Origin: Centroberyx gerrardi
Lineage: Eukaryota > Chordata > Actinopteri > Beryciformes > Berycidae
Reading direction: 5' to 3'
Length of the DNA stretch: 64,000 bases
Assembly (NCBI RefSeq): GCF_048128805.1
Contig: NC_136019.1
Location: forward strand, 11,828,905 to 11,892,904
Part shown: piece by piece, positions 1-11,143 of the stretch
Layout of the letters: every line of letters begins with the position of its first letter
Position numbering within the stretch: the stretch's first letter is position 1
Translations under genes and position numbers: made by a program
Notes under the pieces: model-generated
What the model was told of the DNA's origin: nothing
The model's database searches: none
Seen by the model: only the letters and a program-made list of their open reading frames with translations

Positions 1-951
1 AGCATCTGAAGCGTCTCGGAGGACTCTGCTCCCCACAGCGGGTTCAGGGGCAAACCAATGTTCAAAGCGGCCCGGCCTTAGCCAGATTAGCTCTGGGCGC
101 GGTGGGTTTATACCTCCATGAAAGAGGGTGCCACTCAGGGCTCAGTGGGGGGCCTGTACCGGGGCTGCGATCGATACACACTAGGCAGGCGAGTTGTGTG
201 TGTGGGTAAGGAGGGGAGTGCGGGGGGTCATTAGGATGATGGGTTTAGCCCGTGTGCACTGATACAAGTAGCTAGGATGTTTATTAGTTATTAAAAATCT
301 ACTCAGTGAAGATGGTCTCACGACTCAGTGGGGAAGGCTAAATGCTGCTCTGTTTGACATCTGTATTTGTGGATCCAGCAAGCAGTACAGCATTGTTTCA
401 ATAGAAGCCACACACAAGGAGAATATGTCCGCATCCCCAGTGGCCAGCACACACCTAGGTGATAATCAGCTCTGCACTTGTCATCTGTTAGGAATATAAT
501 TAACAGAAGCAATCTACAATAGCAGAGTACACCAAGATTACTAGTTTCAACAGTAACAGGTTCAAACTGATAAAGAGGAGGAACTCAATCAGCCCCAGAG
601 CAGTTATTACTTCCATATGTGATAAGCACACCTTCTGTTATCAATCAGTATCTTTATGGAATAAGGTTCGTATAAAGTTACTTGGTGCTTATCCAGAAGA
701 GATTTTAAAAAGATTTAAAAATATGTTTACTGGTCAATGGGTCTAAATTTCATATTAGACAGTTTTTTGTATAATGATTTTGTCCATGAAGTATCTAGTG
801 AAACTGTATGTGCATTTGGATGTTTTATATTGATTAAAATGGGTTGTACTTTGGTGACAGTTCAGTTAATTACATTACACCTGGTAGAGTAACAATATTA
901 CAGAAAGAGTGAAGGGAATCACCATAATTTTTGTGCCAAAAAACACATCTG
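1..951. other. Intergenic DNA, no gene recognised
   Basis: No open frame here looks like a known protein, and no repeat family is recognised. The first 240 bases are G+C-richer than the A+T-rich DNA that follows and could be the edge of something outside the window, but no splice-flanked coding segment is visible. Confidence 0.4.
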
Positions 952-1478
952 ATTGTGGTGGAAAAAGTATTCCAATCCTTTACTCAAGTAAAAGTAGCAA
1001 TACCATAATGGAAAAATACTCAAAGTAAAAGTCCTGCATTCAAAATGTTACTTGCAAAAGTATAGAAGTACTAGCAGTAAAATGTACTTCAGTATCAAAA
1101 GTAAAAGTAGGCTACTCATTCTGAAGGATGGTCCCTTTCAGAGTGTTATTGATTATCATTGATTCATTAACCTGTAAGAAGTATTTTAATATTAGGTGGT
1201 CCAGGTTTTGCTAGGTTTTACTACTCTATATAATTAAAACTTAAAAAATGCATCATATTTTATGAGCTTATCATATCTTTTGCATGTGAAACTGTATTCT
1301 GCAAAGTAACTAGTAGCTGTCAGATAAATGTAGTGGAGTAAAAAGTACAGTCTTTCCCTCAGAAATGAAGTGGAGTAAAATCTCACTAAATGGAAATACT
1401 CAAGTAAAGTGCCAGTACCTCAAAACTGTACTCAAGTGCAGTAATTGAGTAAATGTACTTAGTTACGTTCCACCTCTG
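952..1478. mobile_element. Non-autonomous hAT element with Tol2-like ends
   Basis: The right end reads GTTCCACCTCTG, the reverse complement of CAGAGGTGGAAC, which is the terminal motif of Tol2-like hAT transposons of fish. The interior is the typical run of ACTCAAGTAAAAGTA-like and AAGTACTTCAGTA-like segments that recur in this family. The left end (GTGGTGGAAAAAGTA) is degraded and no 8-bp target duplication is evident. No transposase frame is present, so this is a MITE-type derivative that moved in trans. The exact left boundary is uncertain. Confidence 0.7.
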
Positions 1479-2358
1479 CCAATACCCAGTAAGAGCTTGG
1501 CAAACCTGGTGAATAATACAGACTTGATGTTTAAAGGATAAGTGGGCAGCGGTCGACCTCTTGTGGCCAGAGAGGCTCGGTGCATGCGTGGTTCATTTCC
1601 CTCACATGCCTCCACCGCCTCTCTCTCCCTTCCATGACTGAAAAGCGAGGAAGGTAACTCAACGAAGATTTCTACAAGTGAATGAACTGCATTGTTCACC
1701 CCATCATGTGAGAAACCCTCCATTCACCGCTGTGTCAGTCCGTTCAGACCTGCAGCTGAGGACAACCGCTAAGACTAGACACATGACTGCACAAGACACT
1801 GCTGTCATCATGTGATCAGACCAGAGTGCTGCTGTGTCAGAGTGGATTTAAAGCAGTAGTACCTCAAATCTAATTTTTCAAGGTTACAGTAAGATATAAC
1901 TGATAGGACTGTTTAAAATCAGAATGTGAAATGCTATGGTACAGTGACATTTCTTCCGTGTCCTTAAAATCCTTCCCTTTATCAAAACATCTGAACTTAG
2001 GATGCCCATAAAATGTAATCAAGGAATGACTTTGTGCTTGATAACAATGATTTGATAACAGCTGACTTTGCGAGGCTTGGAGTTATAATAGCTCTGATTA
2101 GAACCTGCATAATGACTTGCATCTTTGTCAACTTTATATTCCTACTTCATTTAGACTTTATATTCTTACTTACATTTTTCACCCATATCTAATATAATGC
2201 ACAAATAATATCTTATTCTCCATATATTCATGTGTTAAAAGAAACAAAAATAACTTCTAATGTTATTTGAACTTAACTAATAACAGCTATAATGTCAATA
2301 AAATTGCCATTCCCAACAGTTTGTCTTAAAAAAAAAAACACTGACACGTGAGAGTATC
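1479..2358. other. Intergenic DNA, no gene recognised
   Basis: Unique-looking A+T-rich sequence downstream of fabp2 (which runs on the minus strand). I see no coding exon, RNA gene or known repeat here. Confidence 0.4.
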
Positions 2359-2445
2359 TTTATTGTTACAGACCATAGTGTATCAAAACTTTTAGTACAA
2401 AATGACTTATTTCCCAATCGGTTAAAGGTGCATAACGAAGCCTAA

Positions 2446-2451
2446 TTTATT
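2446..2451 (-). terminator. fabp2: Candidate fabp2 polyadenylation signal
   Basis: TTTATT on the plus strand is AATAAA on the fabp2 strand, about 510 nt after its stop codon. A second AATAAA (minus strand) is at 2359-2364. No canonical AATAAA lies closer to the stop codon, so the 3' UTR may include the MITE at 2599-2714. The choice between signals cannot be made from sequence alone. Confidence 0.4.
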
Positions 2452-2598
2452 TCATATTGTGTGGGAATTGTGCAGCACTCTGTCCAGACTCTCCAGTATG
2501 TGGCACATTAGGCAGGTTTCCTTCACAGTGATTAAGTCTAGTCTGGGACTAAATGTTTTCTAATTAGATTCTAGTGCAGATGCAGTCGTTGCCGGGGT

Positions 2599-2714
2599 CC
2601 AGTTTCCCAGACAAGAAGTAATCCTAGGCCTAGACTAACAGAAATCCGCAATCCATCTCCACTGTTACAGAGATTTAATCTAGAACTAGTCTTGATCCAT
2701 TTCTGGGAAACTGG
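2599..2714. mobile_element. Palindromic MITE with CCAGTTTCCCAGA ends
   Basis: CCAGTTTCCCAGA at 2599-2611 is repeated as its exact reverse complement at 2702-2714. Behind each end lies an imperfectly mirrored segment containing TAATCCTAG/CTAGAC-like words. This structure is a common palindromic fish MITE whose internal sequence reads CTAGACTA. About 115 bp, no coding capacity. If fabp2 uses the polyadenylation site near 2446, the element lies inside its 3' UTR. Confidence 0.7.
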
Positions 2715-2962
2715 GTGTTTTGGTTTAGCCAATCGTATTGATTCTCTCAAAGGCACATTGATATGTTATACAGTAGAATACAATGGTCCACTATCCCAGT
2801 GTGTCTATCAAAACTTGCAAATTTTGTCAACATTTTGAGGTATATGGAATCAAATGTAATGGGAATACACTCGACTTTGCCGTGTAGTCTTATTGTTAGA
2901 CAATAAAAATCTATATCATATCATCTATATCAAAATATGTCATGTGAACTCCAGACTGCAGG

Positions 2963-3013
2963 TTACTGCTTCTTGAAAATCCTCTTGGCGTCCACTCCCT
3001 CGTAGTTGTAAGT
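2963..3013 (-). CDS. fabp2: fabp2 coding exon 4
   Basis: Encodes residues 117-132 (TYNYEGVDAKRIFKKQ) and the TAA stop. The acceptor is TTCCCCACAG. Confidence 0.95.
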   Translation of the reverse strand, partial: TYNYEGVDAKRIFKKQ

Positions 3014-4654
3014 CTGTGGGGAAAAGAGGAATGGGGAAGGTTTGTGAACAAAATCTTAATCCTATTCACTGCAGCAAAACACATAAACATAAAAAAAGTA
3101 TCTTTAGCATTTGATGAGGATTGATGAGTTGAATCTTGACCCACTGACCTGCACCAGCTCTCCTCCCACCAGAGCCCTAGTGGTGGTCAGGACTTTGCTG
3201 TTGTCTTTCCTGGTGAATTTTCCCTTCAGCATCTCCCCCTCCAGCTCCCATGCACCCTGGGTAAAATATAGGGGGTTAACATCTGGAATCATACGAATAC
3301 ATTTACATTTCCAAACTAAAAGAGCTTGAATTCTTCAGTATCTCATTGAGATACTTGTACCGTCTAGTTTTTGTGTACTGCATGCAGTTCAGGTACACAG
3401 TGTTTACTTTGGAAATCAGCACAGTGTGTACTCTCAATGCTCCGCTCATCTTGTGTTGCATTTGCAGCAGTTGTTTTCACAGAAAGCTGGCACAATATCA
3501 GTTTTTACATAAATTCATGTATGTTTACAGAGTTTCACTGGCAGAAGCGAGAGCGAGTTTTTCGTTTTTTTTTTTTTGAGGAATTTATACATATTCGGTT
3601 TACACTCATTGCAGCCGCTGCAACTTCTCTGTGATTATTCATTGGAACTTTTGAAACTCAGCATTTGCTTTAGTCAGCTTGGCTTGCACTTTTCCTGTTG
3701 GTGCCATTGTGATGAGATCCATCGATATCAGAAGAAAAGCAGTATTATTCCTAATTTGACCCAGTTCTGGTTGCATCAGATCTTGAGTAAATTACGAAAT
3801 AGCGGCTGGACCAACTGCTGCATGATTCACATGGTGCCTGAAGCACTCACTGAGACTTCAGTGCCATCAGCCAGGGCGTAGTCAAACTGGGCGCCCAGGG
3901 TGAAGTTGATGTCTTTGGTCCGGAAAGTGCTGGACTCCTTGATGAGAAACTTGTCCCCCGTCTGCTCAATAGTGATCTTCAGGTTGTCATGCTCTGCCAG
4001 CTTCCTCTTCATGACATTAATACCTAGGTGAACACAAAAAAACATGGAAATACACTGCGGAATTTGTGCCAATAAGGCTTGGGACAATGTAGGGAATTTA
4101 CTGAAAGTAAGTCTACATGTTTATAGTTCACTGAAAGGAAAACCAGAAGTTGTTTGCAGCATCAAACTGTATCAGCTGCACCCGGCTTGGCCAGCACCCA
4201 GTTGTGGACTTGAAGTTTCCACCAGTACGCTTTCCAAGTAGTAAACTGTGCCCCGGGCCAAAGAAAGCACTTGTTCGTCGACAAGCTCTTAATTTAGCAA
4301 CAGCTCTTATTATAGTTAGTGCCATAAAGCTTCAAACTTATCAACACCGCACTGCACTATATAACACTCATGCAGTCTGTGATGTCATGTCACATGGAAA
4401 CACATGATACTTCAGTTACACACATGACATGTTGCATATTGACCTCGTAAACTCAACACACACTATCATACTGCCAGAGGAAAAAATAGAACCAGGGTAT
4501 AAGATAACATGAGTGGATCATTTGAGTGTGACCCAGGCATACGTGCACGCACACACACACAAGCATTGCCCACCAGCACTGACTCACCCATTTGCTCCAT
4601 GAACTTGTCATAGTTCTCGCTGCGGTCGACCTTCCAGGTTCCGTTGAACGACAT
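2963..4654 (-). CDS. fabp2: Intestinal fatty acid-binding protein (FABP2), complete, 4 exons
   Basis: Coding exons (minus strand) are 4654-4588, 4023-3851, 3256-3149 and 3013-2963: 67+173+108+51 nt = 132 aa plus TAA. All introns are GT-AG (4024-4587, 3257-3850, 3014-3148), and the exon sizes match the standard vertebrate FABP2 layout. The protein is a 10-stranded beta-barrel lipid chaperone that binds one long-chain fatty acid in the enterocyte cytosol. It starts MSFNGTWKVDRSENYDKF, the family N-terminal signature (GTW). Trp83 and Arg107 (82 and 106 in mature numbering) match the ligand-pocket Trp and the carboxylate-binding Arg of mammalian I-FABP. It ends AKRIFKKQ, close to the mammalian KRIFKKD. 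The word KESSTFRTKDINFTLG separates it from liver, heart and brain FABPs. The start is the first ATG after the TATA box, with G at -3. No frame damage is seen. Confidence 0.96.
3149..3256 (-). CDS. fabp2: fabp2 coding exon 3
   Basis: Encodes residues 81-116, from GAWELEGEMLKGKF to GGELVQ, including pocket residues Trp83 and Arg107. The acceptor is TTTTACCCAG and the donor GTCAGT. 108 nt, phase 0 at both ends. Confidence 0.95.
3851..4023 (-). CDS. fabp2: fabp2 coding exon 2
   Basis: Encodes residues 23-80, from GINVMKRKLAEHDN to LADGTEVS. The acceptor is TTCACCTAG and the donor GTGAGT. 173 nt, as in mammalian FABP2. Confidence 0.95.
4588..4654 (-). CDS. fabp2: fabp2 coding exon 1
   Basis: Encodes residues 1-22 plus one base of codon 23 (MSFNGTW...KFMEQM). 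The donor is GTGAGT immediately after ATGG, phase 1. Confidence 0.95.
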
Positions 4655-4741
4655 GGCTGTGGGGTCGATGGGTTTAGGGAGGCAGCAGTTGGTACTGAAG
4701 CACTGACAGACCGTGGGATTGTGAATGCCCGTTGGCCTCCA

Positions 4742-4749
4742 TTTATATA
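4742..4749 (-). promoter_or_regulatory. fabp2: TATA box of fabp2
   Basis: TATATAAA on the minus strand, about 90 bases upstream of the fabp2 ATG and thus compatible with a 5' UTR of roughly 60 nt. Intestinal FABP genes are known to have TATA promoters. A C20 homopolymer (4806-4825) lies about 60 bases further upstream. Confidence 0.75.
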
Positions 4750-4805
4750 CATACCCCTCCCCTCTCTCCATCAACCCCCCACCCGCCCCTCCACTCTGCC
4801 CCGCA

Positions 4806-4825
4806 CCCCCCCCCCCCCCCCCCCC
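4806..4825. repeat. Poly-C/poly-G homopolymer, 20 bp
   Basis: An uninterrupted run of 20 C on the plus strand in the proximal upstream region of fabp2. Its length is likely to vary between individuals and to suffer sequencing error. Confidence 0.9.
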
Positions 4826-7800
4826 AGGCTTGGCATGGAAGATGCTCTTCTTTATCTCACTGATTATCTGTTTGCTGATGTGGCCATTTAAAGACTGTGT
4901 CAAATGTAGGGCGATTGCCGCACGCCCTCAAGGATACACTGATAAATAACTCAAGGGCAACTCCCCTCGGTGAATCTGGCACCATAAAACACTGTAGCAC
5001 TGTTCTGCAGCAGAAAAAAGAGAGGGCTGTTTGTGCGGCTGCCCATGGCAGTCGCTCAACTGGGCCCCTCTCTCTCTGTTGCTCGCTCTTTCTCTGTCTC
5101 CCCGTTTCCCCCCCCATCTCTCTTTGTGCCTGGCATGAAAATGACCCGTAAAGGACTTTGCCTTTGACAGTGCGGACTGAGCTTGCATGCTTATTATGAC
5201 TAGTCGTCCAGAAGAACTAAATACTTAAGACTGGGAGCTTTATTTGTATATGTCTAATGTTAAAATACCAAAGTAGTTGTCATTCAGTTTATGTCCTTGA
5301 ACAATGGTGCGCCATCGCTGCATTCTTGAGAGGAAAGCTGTGTGTTGGAGCTGGCATGGTGTGTGGGATTATGGACACTGAGAGAATACTGAATACATTG
5401 TTCACACCTCAGGAAGTCATTTCAGTCACTACAAGATGCCACATCCTTACAATATAACTGTTACCAGACGAGCACAGTTTGTGCCACTGGAATGTAAATC
5501 TTGCAACAGAAATATAAGCAAGATAAGACAGTTAAAGATGGTGATATCACAGGTCAAATTTTATACAGTTATCGTGGTTCACCAGCACTACCACTTTCCT
5601 ATGCATGGCACGCCACATTGTTAAAAAATACCTTTGGAATCATGGGTAGTATACACCATTGAGTTGAGTGTAGTTTGTTCTACTTGTTTCTAAAAGATTG
5701 TTGTGGATAAATGAGGTAAACCCAATTCCCAGGTTCAGTTTCAATGTTCACTAGCATAGCCATACCAAATAATAGTTGTGATGCCTTCGTCTTAAATGTC
5801 ACTTAAGATAAAATAGTTGAGTAAACTGTACTTTTAGGCTGAAATCTTTTAGTTGAGTATCAATAAGAGGCTACACATCACATAACACTGTGGGAAATAT
5901 GGCTGGGGACGTGGCTGAAATCACTGGAACCTTTGTAACAGGAAAAAAAGTATATTTATTGGTTAATTTTGACTTTATAACATCATTCAACAACAGATGA
6001 AACCCAGTCATGATAGATGATTGATAGATGTTTCACAGTTGTTACGATCCTTTCACAACATGAGTGCATCATGAATCTTAACTATTAAGGTGAGCGCGTG
6101 TCTTTTGGGACATGGTCTGCAGTCTGACATCAGCTCCCTTTTTTACAGATGTAGATCTTCTCTAGACTTTATTGTTAATATTGTGCATATAAATAAACAA
6201 AATCATTAAAGCTGAGTAGCAAAATACACTGGGAAACATCCACTATGCAGTGCGTATTTCAAATAATGAAAACTTGCACAACATTAAACATCTTTCAGAG
6301 GTACCGAAGACATATTACATATTCACACAGATTTTAGACATAATTTTTCTTACTCCCGGAGTCTCTTTTTGTTCAGAAGCGGGCAACAAACCTGTAATTG
6401 CATAACATAAGAGCAATAAAATGAGATGTTTTGCAATTGATCTCAGTAAGAGTAAATGCCAGACGCCACTAAAAGTAATGACAGTGATGTGAGTTAGTGT
6501 CTCCTCTCCCATAATCCTTTTTACTACTGTCAATAAAGGCATTTCGTACTTTGAATCTTTATTGGTTGTCCCATCTGATACAATGTGTACTATAGACAAT
6601 GAACACTATTTGTGTGGTGTATGTTGTAAATCGACTAAAAAGATAGACTCAAGTAATTTGAATTTTATATCCATTAGATACCTGCTTTTTCCAAACCACA
6701 CCTTATCCTCCCATCCTCCATCTCCTCCCTCCCTCCCTTCAGCAGGTTGTTTTTGATGATGAGTTTGTTGGAAATGCAGCATGTGAGCCTTCTGTGTGTG
6801 TCTCTCTGGGATTGATGTTGCACTTTGATGTCACACACTGATATGATGCTATATAATCTATCTAATTACTCCCTAACGCCCATTTCCATGCACATAATTA
6901 GTTCAATGGCTGTTTCTCCATATTGCTATCTCCCAATGGTCTCAATTACTTATATTAAGGTTAACACCACACCTGGCACTCTAGCACACATTTGTACTGT
7001 GGATCTATATTATAAAGTAAAATAAACCCAGAACCCATGAGACGAGGTCACATAAATGCCAGTAAGTTAATTTTACCCTGATTACAGCATTAATTGATAA
7101 TTAACTAATACAACTTCTGTTGTATCACCAATGATGTAAAGTACATAAATGGCCATAACAGTACATTGCATCTCACATAAAGCATTAAAAGGTACTATAG
7201 TAATTCTCAGTGTATTGTATTGTTGAAAAGTGTCATAATATGAGAGAATAAAAGGAGTGGCAGGCTCAGCTGGTGGTGGTGGGATGTCAGAAGTTCATAA
7301 TGATTATGAAAAAGGTATGTGAGTCATGGGATGGGGTTTGTTAATGCAGTTCATATGTTTAAATGAACCTTATTAACCATATTCTTTCACCTCTTTTTTG
7401 TATATACTTCTTTGCCTCAGAGCTTTAAAAATAGCATGGTCATTTCTCATTTAAAAATTTTAAAAAGCATTTTTGTGAATATTCAGCATCATTATGGCCA
7501 GAGGACCAGAGGCTGTATGAAAAACAAGACCATGACAGACAAGTCGTTAACCCAAGTCTGTTGCCTGGATATAGCATTATAATGCTCTGAATTTCTATTG
7601 TCATTAATCATGCCCACACCGTGTCCAGGTCCTATGTTGTAGCCAAGTCCATGTCAGCTGCACTGCCCAGAAACACTTGTGTTGCCTATTGATGTAGGAC
7701 TCCATCTAGTGGGCCACTGACGCATCTGCTGCACACACTTATTCCCCTGCTGGCAAACTGAATCAAATTCTAATGAAATTGTAATAAAAAGTGCTCAATA

Positions 7801-8879
7801 AAACATTGAGCTTTTGGTTAAACCTTTGGAGTTGCACTTTTGGGACCGTTCCCTTAGGTTCCATTGTGTTGAGCAGCTTTGAAAAACCACAATGACACAT
7901 TTGAAAGTATTTAGTCTTATACGCCACAGGTTTGCACATTTTTAAAATGAACCTCTTAAGGGAGAGTTTATTCTTGAAATGAGGACAACAACCATGTCTT
8001 TTTTTTTTTTAGTTTGGAGCAAAATCTTAAATTTGCACTGCAGTGTAACCTACCCTGTAGGCCAGGCTGGCATTGAAAGCTATTTCCACTGCCTAACAGC
8101 CAGACAAAACATAGTATGGCCTACAGTATCTGCATGCAGGCCAGAAAAGCCACAGATGCATACATAAGAAAAAACAATCCTGCCCTAAATATATCTCCAG
8201 TGCTTCTGGAGAGTAAGTGAAAGTCAATATTATTGAGGCGCAGCAATGAGGCAATATTTGAATTTCAAATGAGCCTCAGATAGCACAGAAAGCTAGCATT
8301 CAGTCACCCTGACACGAGTGTACACGAGTAGTGAAGAGGCGTACGGATGACAGAACGTTGACAAATAGCGGGTACATTACGCTGAATGAGAAACACTGTT
8401 TCCGTGAGGGGAAATGGGATAATTGATCCAAATTAGGAAAGAGTGACCTAGAGCACCTGTGAGTGCCAGTGTGAGGCAGAATGTGAGTAGTGTTAATACG
8501 CCTTCTCAAATGAAGTAGCAATTCACCAACCTGCAAGTATAAATGCAATGATTTATGCAGTCAAATGAAGGAATTTGTTCGGGTCCATTTGCTAGAAAGC
8601 CTTGGCTGGTGGAAGACCACCATAAGGGAGATGTGAAATGATTTATATTCAGCAGGGGATAGTTTTTGGAAAGATCTTTTCACTTGTGTCAGATAGGATA
8701 AGTGTCTTATGTCAATTTAAATCTCCCAATCCATATTATTAAAAATTGGCTCATCCAATCTCAACCTCAAAACCATCAAATTTATGTAAAAGCACATCCT
8801 TGTCTCAACTGTTGGCTCTTCTCTTGGCGGCAGCTTCTCCCCTATGTTCCCCCTCTGCAGTTCACCCTTCCATATTTAT
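4826..8879. other. Intergenic DNA upstream of fabp2
   Basis: About 4 kb without a recognisable exon, RNA gene or transposon. The first few hundred bases may contain fabp2 promoter-distal elements. Otherwise it is unique-looking A+T-rich sequence, with one perfect 14-bp palindrome AGCATTATAATGCT at 7573-7586. The open frames present lack any family signature. Confidence 0.4.
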
Positions 8880-9090
8880 TTTTCTGCGTCGACGGTGCGT
8901 TCTAGCTCTGAGAGAGGGATTACACGCCTGGCTTGTCCTACATCCTACACACCCTGCCGGGACCGGCGCTGCCACCCACCGCAGGCCCTCGGCTGCTCCG
9001 GGGCAACCAGCATGGCCCGGGTGTGGGTCTGCAAATGATCCAGGACCAGGCGCCACGCAGTACCACCCCCAGAGCAGACCCCCGAAACAC
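8880..9090. other. Short G+C-rich, CpG-containing island
   Basis: A block of roughly 200 bp is clearly richer in G+C and CpG than the surrounding A+T-rich DNA (for example TGCGTCGACGGTGCG near 8884-8898 and CCCTGCCGGGACCGG near 8950-8965). Long frames cross it on both strands, but they continue into the CA microsatellite and resemble no family I know. It could be an isolated promoter or noncoding RNA start, or a repeat fragment. Confidence 0.3.
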
Positions 9091-9144
9091 CCTGCTACAC
9101 ACACACACGCACAGCTGGAACACAGCGTCGCACCACCGCTGGCT

Positions 9145-9147
<3 letters not shown>

Positions 9148-9176
<29 letters not shown>
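9148..9176. repeat. (CA)n microsatellite
   Basis: Uninterrupted CA dinucleotide run directly downstream of the G+C-rich island. Confidence 0.95.
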
Positions 9177-9180
<4 letters not shown>

Positions 9181-9694
9181 AGCTGTGTCTCTCTCTGTGA
9201 CTGTTCCTCTAGCAGTACTTGCATGCTATGCTGCACCGCGTGTCCCCAACTGAAAATAACAGGACCAAACTTTAAAAGACAATAAAAAACTAATTGCAGA
9301 GACAGAATGTGAATGTGAAAGCTGGATGTCACTCCAGGAAGCACTTGATCCTCATTATGCTACAAGTCAGCATGGACAAAAATATAAAAGTTAGACAAGT
9401 GCGTAAAAGTGGATGACTGTCTACACAGATTTCAAAGAAACTTCTGGTCAAAAATGCTATTTAATACAAATGAAATGAATTAAGGCTTTTCTCTTGCTGA
9501 CACTCTAAGCCCTGATAAGTAAAATCTAATTAAAAAGTCAAGGTTGCCTAACTTTTGATCCGTGAGTTCCCTCTGTATACGAATGGTGACCTTAAAATGG
9601 CAGAAGTCATATTTGTAACTACTGAAAAGGTCCTTAGATTTCAGATTTCAGTAAACCGCAAAAACATGAAGTCATATTTCCCACAGTCCTCCTT

Positions 9695-9765
9695 GATTGA
9701 AGTGTTAATTAACTGGTAATTACAATCAGCTCGTCTCATTCGGTTGATTCTAATTTGCACTCAGC
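9695..9765. promoter_or_regulatory. Candidate noncoding regulatory block with homeodomain-type sites
   Basis: Within 70 bp there are TTAATTAA, GGTAATTAC and TCTAATTTG, all homeodomain core sites, in otherwise non-repetitive sequence. A second TTAATTGAC/CATTAATAG pair sits at 10097-10116. Clusters like this are frequent in conserved noncoding elements, but conservation cannot be tested here. Confidence 0.25.
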
Positions 9766-10542
9766 GCATTTGACCCATTTTTTTTTTATGGAGTTGGCAT
9801 TTTCACTAAAGTTGAGATGTTTTAGCGAAGACAACTTTCAGGTTTACAGTGTTATCTCCCATGCCTTCAATTCCCCATCAATCATTACATGGTGCAGAAC
9901 AGGATCACAGAACAGCTCAGTGTGTTTTTTTCCCCCCAATTACCACAATGGTACCACTTTAATCCTTAGTGCTGTGTGCTTCTCATAACAACTTAACACC
10001 TTCTCTTCCTCAGCAGATGTCCACACACTCAGTCGAACATATGGGGAAACAAACAAAGCCTTGTTGATGACTGTGTGACCGAACCCAAGGCCTTAAAGTG
10101 CTTAATTGACATTAATAGGCGCTAGTTATCAAATGCTTCACAATACAGAGGGTATAAGGTGACTGTCTCCTGGCATCCTGCGAGCAATATTCTGTGACAA
10201 ATGTCTTCATTCTCACAACTTGCTCTAATTCCCTTGTGGTACTTCCTACCTAATCTTGACGTTTCCTCTCCTCTCCTCTCTCCCGTTCGCCGAGGGTTTT
10301 TGTGCTGAGGGGACGATCTCTAAGCTCTTAATTGCAGGCGGTGTGTGTACGCTTTACCCAACCCCAACCCCTTTTGTTCCCCGGTGCTGCGGGAGAGACA
10401 AAGGCTCCTTTCTGCTCCCTGCCTTGACTCTCAGAAGTAGTGTGGGGACGAAGAAAGGATTAAGTCAACATTTCTCATGACCTCTGAGGCCTGGGGTTGG
10501 AGGGAAGCCTGCGCAGCGCTTACAATAGGGAACCTGGCAGAG

Positions 10543-10570
10543 GTGTGTGTGTGTGTGTGTGTGTGTGTGT
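10543..10570. repeat. (GT)n microsatellite
   Basis: 14 uninterrupted GT units. Confidence 0.95.
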
Positions 10571-10907
10571 CACCTGCCAAAAGCGGTTCAGCGGTGAAAA
10601 AACTCAGCGTAAAATGCATTTTTTAATCATTGCCTACAGTGCAATGAAGAAATACATAGCAAAATGTAAAAATGTGAAAATGCTTCACAGAAGAGTCCAT
10701 TCAATATCGTTTTATTGTTTAAAAACCTATTAGTGAGCCTCGGTCTAAAGTGCAGACATTCTCTCGAAACAATAATCAAGTGCTAATGTAATTCTGAATG
10801 GAGCTGCTCCAAAAATCTCTCCCACTGAGATTGAATGAGTCATAAAGCATGGAACAGGCTGCTACAGTTAACTGTTGTTGTTCATTTGTCTCCCATTACA
10901 GAAGCTC

Positions 10908-10975
10908 CATTTTGGCTAATTAGTCTTGACAGCAACTTTTCCCTGTGGTGTTGATTAGATCTAATTAATGACTGC
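10908..10975. promoter_or_regulatory. Candidate noncoding regulatory block with TAATTA sites
   Basis: Contains GGCTAATTAGTC and, about 30 bp later, GATTAGATCTAATTAATG: three homeodomain cores in about 50 bp, in a unique-looking stretch. The call rests only on motif density. Confidence 0.28.
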
Positions 10976-11100
10976 AGGCAAGATGGAGGACTGGCGCCCT
11001 GAAGGAGCCATTTCCATACATCCCAGGGTAATTGAAGCCTTCCTTTTTTTTTTTTGCCTCAAAGACACGACTTTTCTCCTATCTTGGTTTCACTGTTTCT

Positions 11101-11143
11101 GTTGTTATTGTTGCTGCTGCTGCTGCTCCTGCTGCTGTTGTTC
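11101..11143. repeat. Imperfect (CTG/GTT)n trinucleotide tract
   Basis: Runs of TGC and TGT triplets interrupted by one CCT. Although it stays open in some frames (poly-Ala or poly-Cys), nothing around it looks coding. Confidence 0.85.

Noticed and set aside
8746..9344. Open frames of 160-179 codons on both strands
   Set aside because: Both run through the CA microsatellite and the G+C-rich island, where stops are rare by composition. No domain or signal is present.
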